Positions 24,495 to 33,614 of a stretch of 64,000 nt of DNA are shown here, in pieces. How positions within the stretch are numbered: the stretch's first letter is position 1; every line of letters begins with the position of its first letter. The notes beneath the pieces were generated by a model that ran no database searches, was not told the origin of the DNA, and saw only the letters and a list, made by a program, of their open reading frames with translations. A program made the position numbers and the translations under genes. This DNA comes from Paenibacillus sp. GTDB lineage: Bacteria > Bacillota > Bacilli > Paenibacillales > Paenibacillaceae. Location: NCBI GenBank assembly GCA_023512345.1, contig JAILZT010000003.1, positions 62,001 to 126,000 on the forward strand, read 5' to 3'.

Positions 24495-25085
24495 TTAAGC
24501 CTCAGCAGTTGACAATTGTGAAGTGATTTCATGAACCCAGTCTCCATTTTTGTCGGCTAATAAGGTATTCCACCCGAGCAATTTTGCTTCATTAAAATTT
24601 TTGTCCTGGTCATCAACAAACCACACATCTCCCTGGTTACTTAAACGTTGATGAACAAGAGCGTATATTTCAGGATTAGGCTTACAATAACCTACTTGGC
24701 TGGATATAGTTATACTGCGTACATAGGGTTCTATTGGTTTTATAATGGACTCAATCCACTCTATGCGATGGTTGCTTAATAAGTGGATGTTTGCGTATTT
24801 ACTCCAATGCTGAACTTTCTCAAAAGCTGGTAATGGACGAATATTTGAAATAAGGAGTTGCTTTGCCTTATCTATATTAATTGAACGAAATTTTATACAC
24901 AGCTGCTCCCAGAACTCATTTTCCGATATCTTACCAGTCCATAATTCTTCACGCATTTCGTTTTTAAAATGAAAAAGCATTTCATAAGGTGTATTCGACT
25001 GTTCCGAAAGGTCTTGCCAATAATGAGGAGAAAAATTGGTAGAAAGCACTCCTGCCACATCGAGAATTAATTCTTTACTATCCAT
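24495..25085 (-). CDS. HAD-superfamily hydrolase lacking the second motif-I Asp
   Basis: About 196 residues. Motif I reads LILDVAGVLS: the nucleophile Asp is present, but the usual general acid Asp two residues later is Ala. Motif II is HLLSNHR, motif III is GYCKPNPEIY, motif IV is WFVDDQDKN. Loss of the second Asp is seen in HAD members that are not phosphatases (dehalogenases have other residues there), so the activity is uncertain. ATG at 25085 is preferred because GGAGG lies nine bases upstream; the TTG at 25094 abuts the SD. It is isolated among family B repeats. Confidence 0.8.
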   Translation of the reverse strand: MDSKELILDVAGVLSTNFSPHYWQDLSEQSNTPYEMLFHFKNEMREELWTGKISENEFWEQLCIKFRSINIDKAKQLLISNIRPLPAFEKVQHWSKYANIHLLSNHRIEWIESIIKPIEPYVRSITISSQVGYCKPNPEIYALVHQRLSNQGDVWFVDDQDKNFNEAKLLGWNTLLADKNGDWVHEITSQLSTAEA

Positions 25086-25149
25086 ATTCAACAACCTCCA
25101 CCCACATGTTTCAAATCATATTCGACTTATGTGGTTAAATAACCTAATA

Positions 25150-25232
25150 TTACTACCCGTTACTTCAATATAAAGAGCAGATTGCATTAGCAGTCTGCTC
25201 TTTACGCTATCGTTTCCCGTTAGCGGAATAAC
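25150..25232. repeat. Family B repeat, full composite
   Basis: Box ACTACCCGTTACTTCAATA, hairpin AGAGCAGATTGC...GCAGTCTGCTCT, box GCTATCGTTTCCCGTTAGCGG. The remaining 25233-25408 shows nothing clear. Confidence 0.65.
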
Positions 25233-25408
25233 TTAACTTTCATTATGTTGAAATCCTTTGGTTTGATGCTTGATTAAGCAGTATCTAATACCTTTATCTG
25301 CCAAAGGTACTTCCTCAAATCAAAGGATAATATGTAAATGTTCTAGCCCCAACCTCATAACGCAAAATAACGAAAATTAGCACCCATATATGTTACCAAT
25401 TACTGTGT

Positions 25409-26149
25409 CTAGGCCAACAAAATAGGACGAATAGGAGATCCCGAACCGTTTTTAATTTTCAATGGAAGTGCCATAAAAATCCCAATTGCTGGAGCTTGGC
25501 TCATTCTACTGAATCCCTCCATAATTAGAATATTGTTCGGCAAAAAATATTCTACATGACCTGGAGCACTTAGAATCTTCCCATTTAACATGCAAATATC
25601 AACACCTGGTGTATCTGCCCCAATAGCTTTAATTCCTGCCTCACGAAAATAATTGCATACTTCGCTGGTTAGACCAGGCTCATTTTTACCCCACCATTCT
25701 CTTTCATCACCGCTACAATCCGGCCTGTAATATTTATCCCAACCAAAGTCAATAAGAATAATATCACCTGCCTGAAGGGAAAATTCGTCACGCTCTTCTA
25801 CTTCTTTAATTATGTCCAGTTCAACTGGTTTACCTGCCTCAGGAGCGAAGGACACAAGATCGTATTTCTTATATGGACCCATTAAACAATCAACGGGCAA
25901 TTGGTCAATCGTTGCTTGTTCTCCATGACAATGAACAGGGGCATCAACATGAGAACCCGTATGCTCTGAAATAATTAAGGTTTGCGCATAATAACCATGG
26001 TGGCAAAAATTGCGATGATTCTGCACAATCCCAAGTGAAGGATGATTATGAAATCCAGGCATATTAGTTTCGAATATCGGTGAGACATCATATACTTTTA
26101 GTTGATTTAAACAATTCATAAAGTTATGTATAACATCGGTCGATTTCAT
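25409..26149 (-). CDS. Cyclase-family protein (kynurenine formamidase-like metal hydrolase)
   Basis: 246 residues of the PF04199 cyclase family. The metal-binding motif appears as HTGSHVDAPVHCHGE (about residues 59-73). Further features are GDIILIDFGWDKYY and IGADTPGVDI. Family members hydrolyse N-formyl or cyclic amides (for example KynB) or act in other pathways; there is no kyn or other pathway neighbour, so the substrate is not assigned. GGAGG precedes the ATG at 26149. It is a single gene. Confidence 0.82.
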   Translation of the reverse strand: MKSTDVIHNFMNCLNQLKVYDVSPIFETNMPGFHNHPSLGIVQNHRNFCHHGYYAQTLIISEHTGSHVDAPVHCHGEQATIDQLPVDCLMGPYKKYDLVSFAPEAGKPVELDIIKEVEERDEFSLQAGDIILIDFGWDKYYRPDCSGDEREWWGKNEPGLTSEVCNYFREAGIKAIGADTPGVDICMLNGKILSAPGHVEYFLPNNILIMEGFSRMSQAPAIGIFMALPLKIKNGSGSPIRPILLA

Positions 26150-26362
26150 AGAACTTCCTCCAATTCAATAAATCTTCAATTACTATCCAACGTTTTGATG
26201 GTATTCGTTATACAGCCCTTAATTTCCTCTTTTAACCAATTAGTTAAGTTTATCTGCTCTTTTGTTCAAAAAAAGTGATAGCTCTACTACAAGCTACCAT
26301 TATCTCTTCTGCCCGTTAGTTTAATGAAGTGACGGTAGTCTAAAACTATATTTTCTTCTGAC

Positions 26363-26435
26363 AAGAAAGAAAAATAACATCCTTTTGGAGTGGGTGTATT
26401 TTATAAGATGAAGTTTCGCGCAGCTTGAAATTCAA
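26363..26435. repeat. Family C repeat, copy 2
   Basis: GAAAGAAAAATAACATCC...GGGTGTATT and ATGAAGTTTCGCGCAGCTTGAAATTCA match 11071-11145. A family B box (CTGCCCGTTAGTTTAATGA) lies about 50 bp before it. Confidence 0.6.
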
Positions 26436-26482
26436 GGGTTTGGGGGGTTATTTCGGAGCGAAGCAATCGAAATAAACATAGA

Positions 26483-26516
26483 AAAAAGCGTTTGCTGTAA
26501 ATCGCAAACGCTTTTT
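26483..26516. terminator. Bidirectional terminator past mglC
   Basis: AAAAAGCGTTTGC and GCAAACGCTTTTT are perfect complements with an 8-base loop. It lies about 230 bp past the mglC stop and is probably the end of the mgl transcript. Confidence 0.7.
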
Positions 26517-26564
26517 GGGATTGCCCCTCGCCTAGCGAGGTGATGAGAAGTAACGAAGGGGAAT

Positions 26565-26715
26565 ATTGGAGCTGGAGAAACGGTAGTGGTCGCCCGAAAG
26601 CTTTTCGTAGAAAAGCTCGCTTCGTAAGCATAAGCTGTTCTCAAATTCCAACCGCAATCCGCGGTTACAATCAAGGAATTTGAGAACAACAGCGATCGTA
26701 AGCTCAATATTCACC
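26565..26715. repeat. Family A palindrome, copy 4 (inverse orientation)
   Basis: Inner stem TGTTCTCAAATTCC (26636-26649) with its perfect complement at 26675-26688; outer arms GAATATTGGAGCT and AGCTCAATATTC. It carries GCTTCGTAAGCATAA, also found twice between mglA and mglC. Gap 26150-26746 holds this, a family C copy and a terminator. Confidence 0.7.
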
Positions 26716-26746
26716 GCAGTTACGGCTCAATCACCGAGCGCCATCA

Positions 26747-27754
26747 TTATTTTTTAGATGAGTACTTACGCATATCGAAGGCAACGGCTGCGATGATGAT
26801 CAAACCTTTGATGATCAGCTGATAGTAAGGGCTGATGCCGATAAAGGTCAAACCGTAGTTGATCAGGGTGAAGATGATAACACCGACCAGAACACCTGGA
26901 ACAGTACCGATACCACCGGTTGTAGATACACCGCCGACTACGCAGGCTGCGATTGCATCAAGCTCATACATGTTACCATAGTTGTTTGTAGCTCCGCCTG
27001 TTCTAGCAGCTTCGAGTACACCAGCCAGACCGTACAAAGCACCAGCAATAGCGTAGATGTAGATCAGGTTCTTGGAAACGTCGATACCAGATACTTTAGC
27101 AGCTTGCATGTTGCCGCCAATAGCGTACATGTTCTTGCCAAGTTTGGTTTTGTTGAATAGCACCCAGACAAAGGCGGCGACAACCAAGGCTATTATTACG
27201 ATGTACGGTATGGAATATTGACCGCTGCCAATAAATCCGGAACCGATTGTAGTGAAGTCAGGACGAAGACCACCAATAGGTTGTGATTGGTTAGGGTCCA
27301 TATCGAAGTACAAGGAGTTAACACCATACACGATAACCATTGTACCCAGTGTTGCGATAAATGGTGGAACATTTAGCTTGGAAACGATCAGACCATTCAC
27401 GAGACCACAGATTAGACCTGCGATGATCGCAATAATAATTGGAAGAAGAACATTTACTTGCGGCAGATCCGGGAAGAAACGACGGGAATAATCCGGAATT
27501 TGCAGCATGGAAGCGGAAATAACCGCCGTAAAACCAACAACCCGACCAGCAGATAAGTCTGTACCGGCTGTAATGAGGATAAAAGCAACACCAAGTGCGA
27601 TGATAATCCGTGTTGACGATTGAATCATAATGTCCCGCAAAGTGTTTACTGACATAAAGGCTGGTTCGTATATGGCAATACCTGCAATAAGCAATACCAA
27701 TACGATGTAAATTGCGTTTTGTGTAATAAATGATTGAGCTTTTTTAGCGTTCAT
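26747..27754 (-). CDS. mglC: Galactose/methyl-galactoside ABC transporter permease
   Basis: 335 residues with about eight to ten membrane segments; the block ITAGTDLSAGRVVGFTAVISASM and GALYGLAGVLEAARTGGATNNYGNMYELDAIAACVVGG are characteristic of RbsC/MglC-type sugar permeases. AAGGAGG precedes the ATG. It is the last gene of mglB-mglA-mglC, separated from mglA by a 106-bp hairpin-rich gap. The sugar is inferred from the whole cassette resembling Mgl; ribose or another monosaccharide is possible. Confidence 0.88.
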   Translation of the reverse strand: MNAKKAQSFITQNAIYIVLVLLIAGIAIYEPAFMSVNTLRDIMIQSSTRIIIALGVAFILITAGTDLSAGRVVGFTAVISASMLQIPDYSRRFFPDLPQVNVLLPIIIAIIAGLICGLVNGLIVSKLNVPPFIATLGTMVIVYGVNSLYFDMDPNQSQPIGGLRPDFTTIGSGFIGSGQYSIPYIVIIALVVAAFVWVLFNKTKLGKNMYAIGGNMQAAKVSGIDVSKNLIYIYAIAGALYGLAGVLEAARTGGATNNYGNMYELDAIAACVVGGVSTTGGIGTVPGVLVGVIIFTLINYGLTFIGISPYYQLIIKGLIIIAAVAFDMRKYSSKK

Positions 27755-27775
27755 TAGTAGTGTTCCTCCTTAAAG

Positions 27776-27850
27776 TTACGCGAAGCGTAGCTCACTTCGT
27801 AAGCGTAAACCAGTTCTGCCTTCGCAAAACCGACTTCGTAAGCATAATCT
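27776..27850. repeat. Intercistronic hairpin repeat between mglA and mglC
   Basis: TTACGCGAAGCG pairs with CTTCGTAAGCGTAA, and CTTCGTAAGCATAA occurs again downstream. These motifs recur inside the family A copy at 26.6 kb. It may protect or tune the mglC mRNA. Confidence 0.6.
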
Positions 27851-27860
27851 TTTCCCTATC

Positions 27861-29372
27861 CTAGTGCTGTGCAGCGAGACGCATAACTTCGGTTTCCGTA
27901 GCCTGCTCGCCTTCTAATATACCTGTCAATCTTCCTTCTGACATAACCATGACACGGTCGGACATTCCTAGCAGTTCCGGCATCTCAGAGGAAATCATAA
28001 TGATACTCTTGCCTTGCTTGGCCAAATCCGCAATGATCGTATAGATTTCGAACTTAGCTCCAACGTCGATACCACGTGTAGGTTCATCGAGAAGAAGAAT
28101 TTCAGGCTCAGTGAGCAGCCATCTGGCTAGAAGCACCTTTTGCTGATTGCCCCCTGATAAGTTCATGATCTGCGTTTTGGTTGTAGGAGTTTTGGTACGC
28201 AATTTCTCAATCATCTTATCTACTTCTACTTTTTTCTTCTTGCCATCAAGAAGGAAATAAGGTTTCTGATAACGATCAAGGTTCGCGATAGCACCGTTCT
28301 CATGGACGGACAACACTGGGAAAATACCTGTTACGCGACGTTCTTCCGTTAGCAATGCCAAACCGTGCTTCTTGGCATCCTTAGGTGAATTGATTTTCAC
28401 TTGTTTACCATCAATCGAGATCGTTCCCGACTTAATTGCGCGAAGTCCAAACAACGCTTCAATTACTTCTGTACGCTGAGCGCCTACAAGACCACCAATA
28501 CCGAGAATTTCACCGCGTCTAAGGTCAAAGGACACATCTTTAAATGATCTTGGTTCAGGAGAAGTCAAGCCTTCCACTTTCATGTAGACTTCACTTGGAA
28601 CGTTAAAACGTTCCGGGAAACGATTAGTCAAATCACGCCCTACCATTTTGGAAATAATCAGGTCCGTTGTCATTTCCGCAGCTGGCCATGTACCGATTTT
28701 TTTACCATCACGCATGATCGTAACATCATCGGAAATTTCGAGAATCTCTTCCATCTTGTGAGATATATAAATAATGGCCACGCCTCTTTTTTGGAGATCA
28801 CGGATAATCCGGAATAAATGCTCCACTTCCACGCTTGTTAAGGATGATGTTGGTTCGTCCATTACAATTACGCGAGAATGAAAAGAGACTGCTTTCGCGA
28901 TTTCAATGGATTGGATTTTGGATACGGACAGCTTGCCCACCAAAGTTTCGGGATTCAGATCAATATCCAATTCTTTAAAAAGGTTTTCGGTATCAGTGTA
29001 CATTTTTTTGTGATCAATAAACTGAAGTGGCCCGATTCCTCTGGTCGGAAAACGTCCTAACCAGATATTTTCCATAACACTGCGGAACGGCACAGGGTGC
29101 AGTTCTTGGTGAATCATGGAAATACCGCTTTTCAGAGCATCGTTAGAGCTGTTAATGGAGGCCTTTTCGCCATCCAAAAATATTTCACCGGCATCCGGCG
29201 AATAAATTCCGAAGAGACATTTCATAAGTGTTGATTTACCTGCACCATTTTCGCCCATAAGAGCATGAACCGAACCCGGTTTTACTTGCAAGCTTACACC
29301 ATCCAGCGCTTTAACGCCGGGGAATTCTTTGGTGATGTTTTTCATTTCCAGCAAAAACTCGCTTTGAGCCAT
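27861..29372 (-). CDS. mglA: Galactose/methyl-galactoside ABC transporter ATPase
   Basis: Sugar-importer ATPase with two tandem nucleotide-binding domains, about 503 residues. Domain 1: GENGAGKSTLMKCLFG, LSVSKIQSIEIAKA, VIVMDEPTSSLT. Domain 2: degenerate Walker A GGLVGAQRTEVIEALFG, signature LSGGNQQKVLLARWL, LLLDEPTRGIDVGAK. This asymmetry is normal for MglA/RbsA. The open frame runs to 29480, but GGGGGCG before ATG at 29372 (MAQSEFLLEM) sets the start. It is preceded by mglB and followed by mglC. Confidence 0.92.
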   Translation of the reverse strand: MAQSEFLLEMKNITKEFPGVKALDGVSLQVKPGSVHALMGENGAGKSTLMKCLFGIYSPDAGEIFLDGEKASINSSNDALKSGISMIHQELHPVPFRSVMENIWLGRFPTRGIGPLQFIDHKKMYTDTENLFKELDIDLNPETLVGKLSVSKIQSIEIAKAVSFHSRVIVMDEPTSSLTSVEVEHLFRIIRDLQKRGVAIIYISHKMEEILEISDDVTIMRDGKKIGTWPAAEMTTDLIISKMVGRDLTNRFPERFNVPSEVYMKVEGLTSPEPRSFKDVSFDLRRGEILGIGGLVGAQRTEVIEALFGLRAIKSGTISIDGKQVKINSPKDAKKHGLALLTEERRVTGIFPVLSVHENGAIANLDRYQKPYFLLDGKKKKVEVDKMIEKLRTKTPTTKTQIMNLSGGNQQKVLLARWLLTEPEILLLDEPTRGIDVGAKFEIYTIIADLAKQGKSIIMISSEMPELLGMSDRVMVMSEGRLTGILEGEQATETEVMRLAAQH

Positions 29373-29499
29373 TTTCTTACGCCCCCTAAGTTTTTTTCTT
29401 TTTTTTATGAGAGGCACAGCGGTTCTATCCTGTTCCCTACCCGAAAGGAATGTCAGGGAGCGATAACGCTCCCCGTTCATACCCTTTATTTAAAGAATA

Positions 29500-30570
29500 T
29501 TATTTAGCGTCAGCAACGTTTTCTTTAGTGATCTTTTTGTAAGAGATCCATACAAATTGGTTGTCTGTGATGTCAAAGCCAACATTTTCTTTAGTTGGTG
29601 TTTCGCCTTTTGCAAGCAATGCAGCAACTGTGATTGCAGCTTTACCTTGGTTGTTGGCATCGTTTAGTACAGTACCAAGCATAGTTCCATCTTCAAGAGC
29701 TTGTACTGCAGGAGCAGTTGCATCTACACCTACTACAGGCATGAACTTGTCGCCAGTGAAGTATCCAGCAGCTTTCAAAGCTTCGATAGCACCAAGTGCC
29801 ATGTCATCATTGTTAGCAAGAACAGCTTCGATTTTGTCTCCGTTAGATCCCAAGAATGCAGCCATTTTTTCTTGACCTTTTACGCGATCCCACATTGCAG
29901 TATCTTCAGCCAATTTCTCAACTTTGATTCCAGCATCTTCGATAGCTTGGATGGAATAAGTTGTACGAAGCTCAGCATCTTGGTGTCCTGGCTCGCCTTT
30001 AAGCATTACGTATTGAAGAACGCCATCACCATTTTTGTCTGCTTCTGGGTGTGCTTTCCAGTAGTCTACAACCAGTTGGCCGGACATTGTACCGGACTCT
30101 TCTGCTTTAGCGCCTACATAGTAAACTTTGTCCCATTTCTTCATATCTTCAGGAAGCGGTTCGCGGTTCAAGAATACAACCGGAATGTTTGCTGTTTTAG
30201 CTTTGTCGATGATAACGCCGGCAGCTGTACGGTCAACTGGGTTGATCAACATACCGTTATATTTTTTAGTGATGAACAAGTCTACCTTGTCATTTTGTGT
30301 AGGTTGGGAGTTTTGGCTGTCTACGATATCTACTTCAGCAATTCCTTCAGCAGAAGTTTCGATTGCGTTACGAACACCAGTCATGAAAGTGTCATCAAAT
30401 TTGTAGATCGCTACGCCGACTTTTGGAGTTTCAGCAGTTTCTGCTGCTTTACCGGTGTTGGTAGTGTTTGCTGCTTTCTCTGTGTTTGCAGCATTGTTGT
30501 TGCCGCCGCAGCCTGCAAGAGCAGCACCCAGCAAAGCACTAGCTAGTAATACGGAAGTGATTTTTTTCAT
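29500..30570 (-). CDS. mglB: Galactose/methyl-galactoside-binding lipoprotein
   Basis: Extracellular solute-binding lipoprotein of the sugar-importing Mgl system, 356 residues. The lipobox is LAGCG (Cys about residue 21), followed by an Asn/Ala/Thr-rich linker. The periplasmic-binding-protein type 1 fold is seen in VGVAIYKFDDTFMTGVRNAIE, DLFITKKYNGMLINPVDRTAA and VLANNDDMALGAIEALKAAG. GGAGG precedes the ATG. A cre-like site overlaps the probable promoter about 75 bp upstream, so CcpA repression is likely. Confidence 0.9.
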   Translation of the reverse strand: MKKITSVLLASALLGAALAGCGGNNNAANTEKAANTTNTGKAAETAETPKVGVAIYKFDDTFMTGVRNAIETSAEGIAEVDIVDSQNSQPTQNDKVDLFITKKYNGMLINPVDRTAAGVIIDKAKTANIPVVFLNREPLPEDMKKWDKVYYVGAKAEESGTMSGQLVVDYWKAHPEADKNGDGVLQYVMLKGEPGHQDAELRTTYSIQAIEDAGIKVEKLAEDTAMWDRVKGQEKMAAFLGSNGDKIEAVLANNDDMALGAIEALKAAGYFTGDKFMPVVGVDATAPAVQALEDGTMLGTVLNDANNQGKAAITVAALLAKGETPTKENVGFDITDNQFVWISYKKITKENVADAK

Positions 30571-30645
30571 TATTCATTGACCTCCATTTATATTTCTTTT
30601 TTGTTATCCCGTGTTGTCCCGGGTACATCCTTATTATGCCCTACT

Positions 30646-30659
30646 TGAAAACGGTTGCG
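30646..30659. promoter_or_regulatory. Candidate CcpA (cre) site over the mglB promoter
   Basis: TGAAAACGGTTGCG matches the cre consensus TGNAANCGNWNNCA at all but one fixed position. On the minus strand a weak promoter TTCGCA-17-CATAAT overlaps it, so CcpA binding would block mglBAC transcription. Confidence 0.6.
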
Positions 30660-30765
30660 AATATAAAATACTACTCTGTTTTATGAAAATTCTCATATAC
30701 TCTAGATTCACAAAACAGGACTTTCTTCATACAAATGAATTCAACCTCCCTGTAAGCAACTTGAA

Positions 30766-31788
30766 CTATCTAACAAACGGAAATAACAGCTTCTGATTTT
30801 CAGGCCATAACATATTGTCCAAATCAATCAACTTGGTCCCAGTGTCTACTCGCTCAGGTACATCAATACCCTCCATTACCTCAGCAGCATGCTTCACGGC
30901 CAAATAGCCATTGCTGAAAGGATTCTGGATTACAGTAGCTTGAACAGTTCCGTCTTGCAAAAGCTCCATCATGGCCGGGGAGCTATCAAATGCGACCATC
31001 TTTATCTTATCCAATCCTAAGTTTTGTATTACTTTTGCAGCACCTTGTGATGCAATTTCATTCAAAGTAGCTATGCCGCGCAATGCTGGATGCTTAATTA
31101 GCATAAGTTGAGTTAGTTCTTCTGCATCCCTAATCTCTGAATTCGTATAGGAAATTTGAACGACATGAACATTGGGATAACGAGCCGCATAATTCAAGAA
31201 CCCCTTCTCTCGCTCATCCGCATCTCGGGCACCAATATCCATGGAACTTGAGGATTCTCCATCTTCTTGGGAAGATGAATTCGTAAAATTAAGAATCCCG
31301 ATTTCACCAAATCCCTGAAGAAGCTGTATAAGCCTTTCGGCGGATTTTTGTCCCGCTTCGTAGCTGTTTGAGCCTATATACGTTATCACTCTTGCTGACC
31401 CAACCTCTGCATCCACTGATATGACGGGAATTTTAGAGTACGAAGCTTTATCTACAACCTGCGCAAGACCCATATAGCTGCTCGCCGCCAATATAATCAC
31501 ATCGGCTTTTGCTGTAATTGAATCCTCAACCATTTGTATTTGCTCATCGACATCACTTTCAGAATTAGGAGCCTTAAAAATCAGATTCACATTAAACTCT
31601 TTGGCCGCAGCCTCTGCCCCCTGTTTAACAGTATTCCAATACTCTCCCCTGTTCATCTTTACGATCATGTGAACGTTCCGGGTCTTGTCTTTACCAATTA
31701 AATCAGGGGATGAATTAAAGCAGGAAGTGACCGTAATCCATAGTGCAGCACATAACAGAAGGGTTAAGCCAAACCGCACTTTCCTCAT
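30766..31788 (-). CDS. Sugar-binding lipoprotein linked to a two-component system
   Basis: 340 residues. Lipoprotein signal ends VTSC (Cys about residue 23). A type 1 periplasmic-binding fold follows (VHMIVKMNRGEYWNTVKQGAEAAAKEF, ADVIILAASSYMGLAQVV, GIATLNEIASQGAAKVIQNLG). The start overlaps the histidine-kinase stop by 4 bp (ATGA), so it is translationally coupled to the sensor, not to the transporter. By analogy with clostridial/Paenibacillus YesM systems it probably presents the sugar to the kinase. It is distinct from mglB, which follows 195 bp downstream with its own control region. Confidence 0.85.
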   Translation of the reverse strand: MRKVRFGLTLLLCAALWITVTSCFNSSPDLIGKDKTRNVHMIVKMNRGEYWNTVKQGAEAAAKEFNVNLIFKAPNSESDVDEQIQMVEDSITAKADVIILAASSYMGLAQVVDKASYSKIPVISVDAEVGSARVITYIGSNSYEAGQKSAERLIQLLQGFGEIGILNFTNSSSQEDGESSSSMDIGARDADEREKGFLNYAARYPNVHVVQISYTNSEIRDAEELTQLMLIKHPALRGIATLNEIASQGAAKVIQNLGLDKIKMVAFDSSPAMMELLQDGTVQATVIQNPFSNGYLAVKHAAEVMEGIDVPERVDTGTKLIDLDNMLWPENQKLLFPFVR

Positions 31789-33611
31789 TCGGGTGTACCC
31801 CCATCCTTATCTATAGGGTTTTCTTGGTTCAATAGGCCTGGAAAAGTGATCGTAACTGTAGTTCCCTCTTCTATTTCACTTTCAAAGGAAAGACCATATT
31901 CTCGACCAAAGTACAGTCCGATGCGTTCATTAACATTCCGTACCCCTACGCCAGATCCGCCTCCACTTTTGCTGCCGCCAGTCAAAATTCCGTGTAAGGT
32001 TTCATTAGACATGCCCAGTCCATTATCACTAATCGAGATCACAACGTTTCCTTCCTCAAGCTCTGCGCGAATACATATTAGTCCCTCATCCGGCATCATC
32101 TCAATACCATGATAGAGCGCATTCTCCACAATCGGCTGCAGAATAAGCTTAATCGTTTGATAATTTAGAACTTCCTCATCCGCTGATATGTCAAATTTGA
32201 ATTTATTCTTAAACCGAAAACTCTGAATGACCAGATAGTGCCGAATATGATCCAGCTCTTCTTGAACTGTAATAATATTTTTCCCCTTACTTAAGCTGAT
32301 GCGGAAAAACTTGGAGAGAGATTGAATCATGGTGACTACTTCCTCCGTCTTTCCCCGTTCAGCTAATCTAATAACGGAATTTAGCGTGTTATATAAAAAG
32401 TGTGGGTTGATCTGCGATTGCAGAACTTCCAATTCGCCCTTGCGTTTGGTTTCTTGCTCATAAATGATCTGATCCATTAGTTGGCGGATACGCTGCAGCA
32501 TTAAGTTGAACCTTTTAGATAGTTGCTCTACCTCATAGGCTCCACTTACATCTATTGGAGTGTTCAAGTCTCCTTCACCCACCAGCTTAACCGTCCGCTC
32601 CAACTTACGAATAGGACTTGCTATCAATGCAGACAAGAGGACAGACACAATGGTTACACATAAGATCACAACAGATAAAAATCCAGCTAAAAACTGGTTT
32701 AAATCACGCTTAGTGGTGACGATCTCATCGTAATAAGCAACTCCGACGATTTTCCAACCGGTCTGGGCCAGTGTTCGTACAGTAATAAATCGTTTCTCTC
32801 CGGTGGATTCATCCAGATAACTACGATAAGCATATTCAAGCACAGGCTCTACATTTTCGTACTTCAGACCGGCATAGATGAGCTGCTGTTGAGGATGGTA
32901 CACAATATTGCCCAAGGGGTCCAGGATGTAAGCGTATCCTCTTTTGCCCAGCTTGACCTGTTTACTGAGTTCATCAATGGTTCGAAAGTTAAAATCTATT
33001 AATAATATCCCTGTCTTAAGTACTCCATCTTCTTTGTACTGAACCAACTTGCTCATGGAGACTACCCAGGTATATTGATTCCTGAATAAATTTTGAATAT
33101 GAGGTGGTGAAAAAGAGATCTCTGACGTACGGGTTGGTGCAGTAAACCAGCTTTGATCCTCAAGCTGTGTATTATTGCGCATCGTAGTTCCAGGAACATC
33201 AAGCACAAGCTTACCCTGCGGAGTGAATAAGGCTACAGAAACAAGATCTTCGCGTGTTTCAAGAAGAGTAGAAAGTCTTTCTTTGAGGAGTGGAGTATCG
33301 ACCGATGAAGTCTGGGAAATTTGTTCCTCAGCCTTTTCATAAATATTCCGCATTCCCTTAACATAAAGCTCCAAATTATAATTTACCTGCTCAATGATTT
33401 GCTGCATATTCAAATTCGCATTACTTTCAGCAGTTTTGGCAAACTTGTTGTACAACATAAAGCTTACTATTACCGCTACAAGCACAGCAATCGATATAAA
33501 AGTAACCGTAATGATGAACTGAATGCTGCGCAGTTTGGAGGAGAGCCTTAGCTTTCCTCCCTTGCGCCGCTCTGGACGAAGCGGAAAGAAATACCCCTTC
33601 TTAATTGACAT
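31785..33611 (-). CDS. Sensor histidine kinase, YesM type
   Basis: 608 residues. Membrane segments at about 30-55 and 305-325 flank an extracellular dCache-like sensor. Then HAMP (SPIRKLERTVKLVGEGDLNTP), the His_kinase region QINPHFLYNTLNSVIRLAERG with the phosphoacceptor His in NPHFLYN, and an HATPase domain (LQPIVENALYHGIE, ISDNGLGM, GVGVRNVNERI). GGAGG precedes the ATG, three bases after the response-regulator stop. It pairs with the AraC-type regulator upstream and the binding protein downstream and likely senses an extracellular sugar. Confidence 0.92.
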   Translation of the reverse strand: MSIKKGYFFPLRPERRKGGKLRLSSKLRSIQFIITVTFISIAVLVAVIVSFMLYNKFAKTAESNANLNMQQIIEQVNYNLELYVKGMRNIYEKAEEQISQTSSVDTPLLKERLSTLLETREDLVSVALFTPQGKLVLDVPGTTMRNNTQLEDQSWFTAPTRTSEISFSPPHIQNLFRNQYTWVVSMSKLVQYKEDGVLKTGILLIDFNFRTIDELSKQVKLGKRGYAYILDPLGNIVYHPQQQLIYAGLKYENVEPVLEYAYRSYLDESTGEKRFITVRTLAQTGWKIVGVAYYDEIVTTKRDLNQFLAGFLSVVILCVTIVSVLLSALIASPIRKLERTVKLVGEGDLNTPIDVSGAYEVEQLSKRFNLMLQRIRQLMDQIIYEQETKRKGELEVLQSQINPHFLYNTLNSVIRLAERGKTEEVVTMIQSLSKFFRISLSKGKNIITVQEELDHIRHYLVIQSFRFKNKFKFDISADEEVLNYQTIKLILQPIVENALYHGIEMMPDEGLICIRAELEEGNVVISISDNGLGMSNETLHGILTGGSKSGGGSGVGVRNVNERIGLYFGREYGLSFESEIEEGTTVTITFPGLLNQENPIDKDGGTPE

Positions 33612-33614
33612 TAC

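Noticed and set aside
26401-26714. Three overlapping minus-strand frames of 60-91 codons
   Set aside because: They span the family A and C repeats between the mgl operon and the cyclase; no SD.
29701-30546. 281-codon plus-strand open frame
   Set aside because: It lies antisense to mglB, has no SD, and is rich in Cys, Phe and Ser, as expected from the reverse complement of a coding region.
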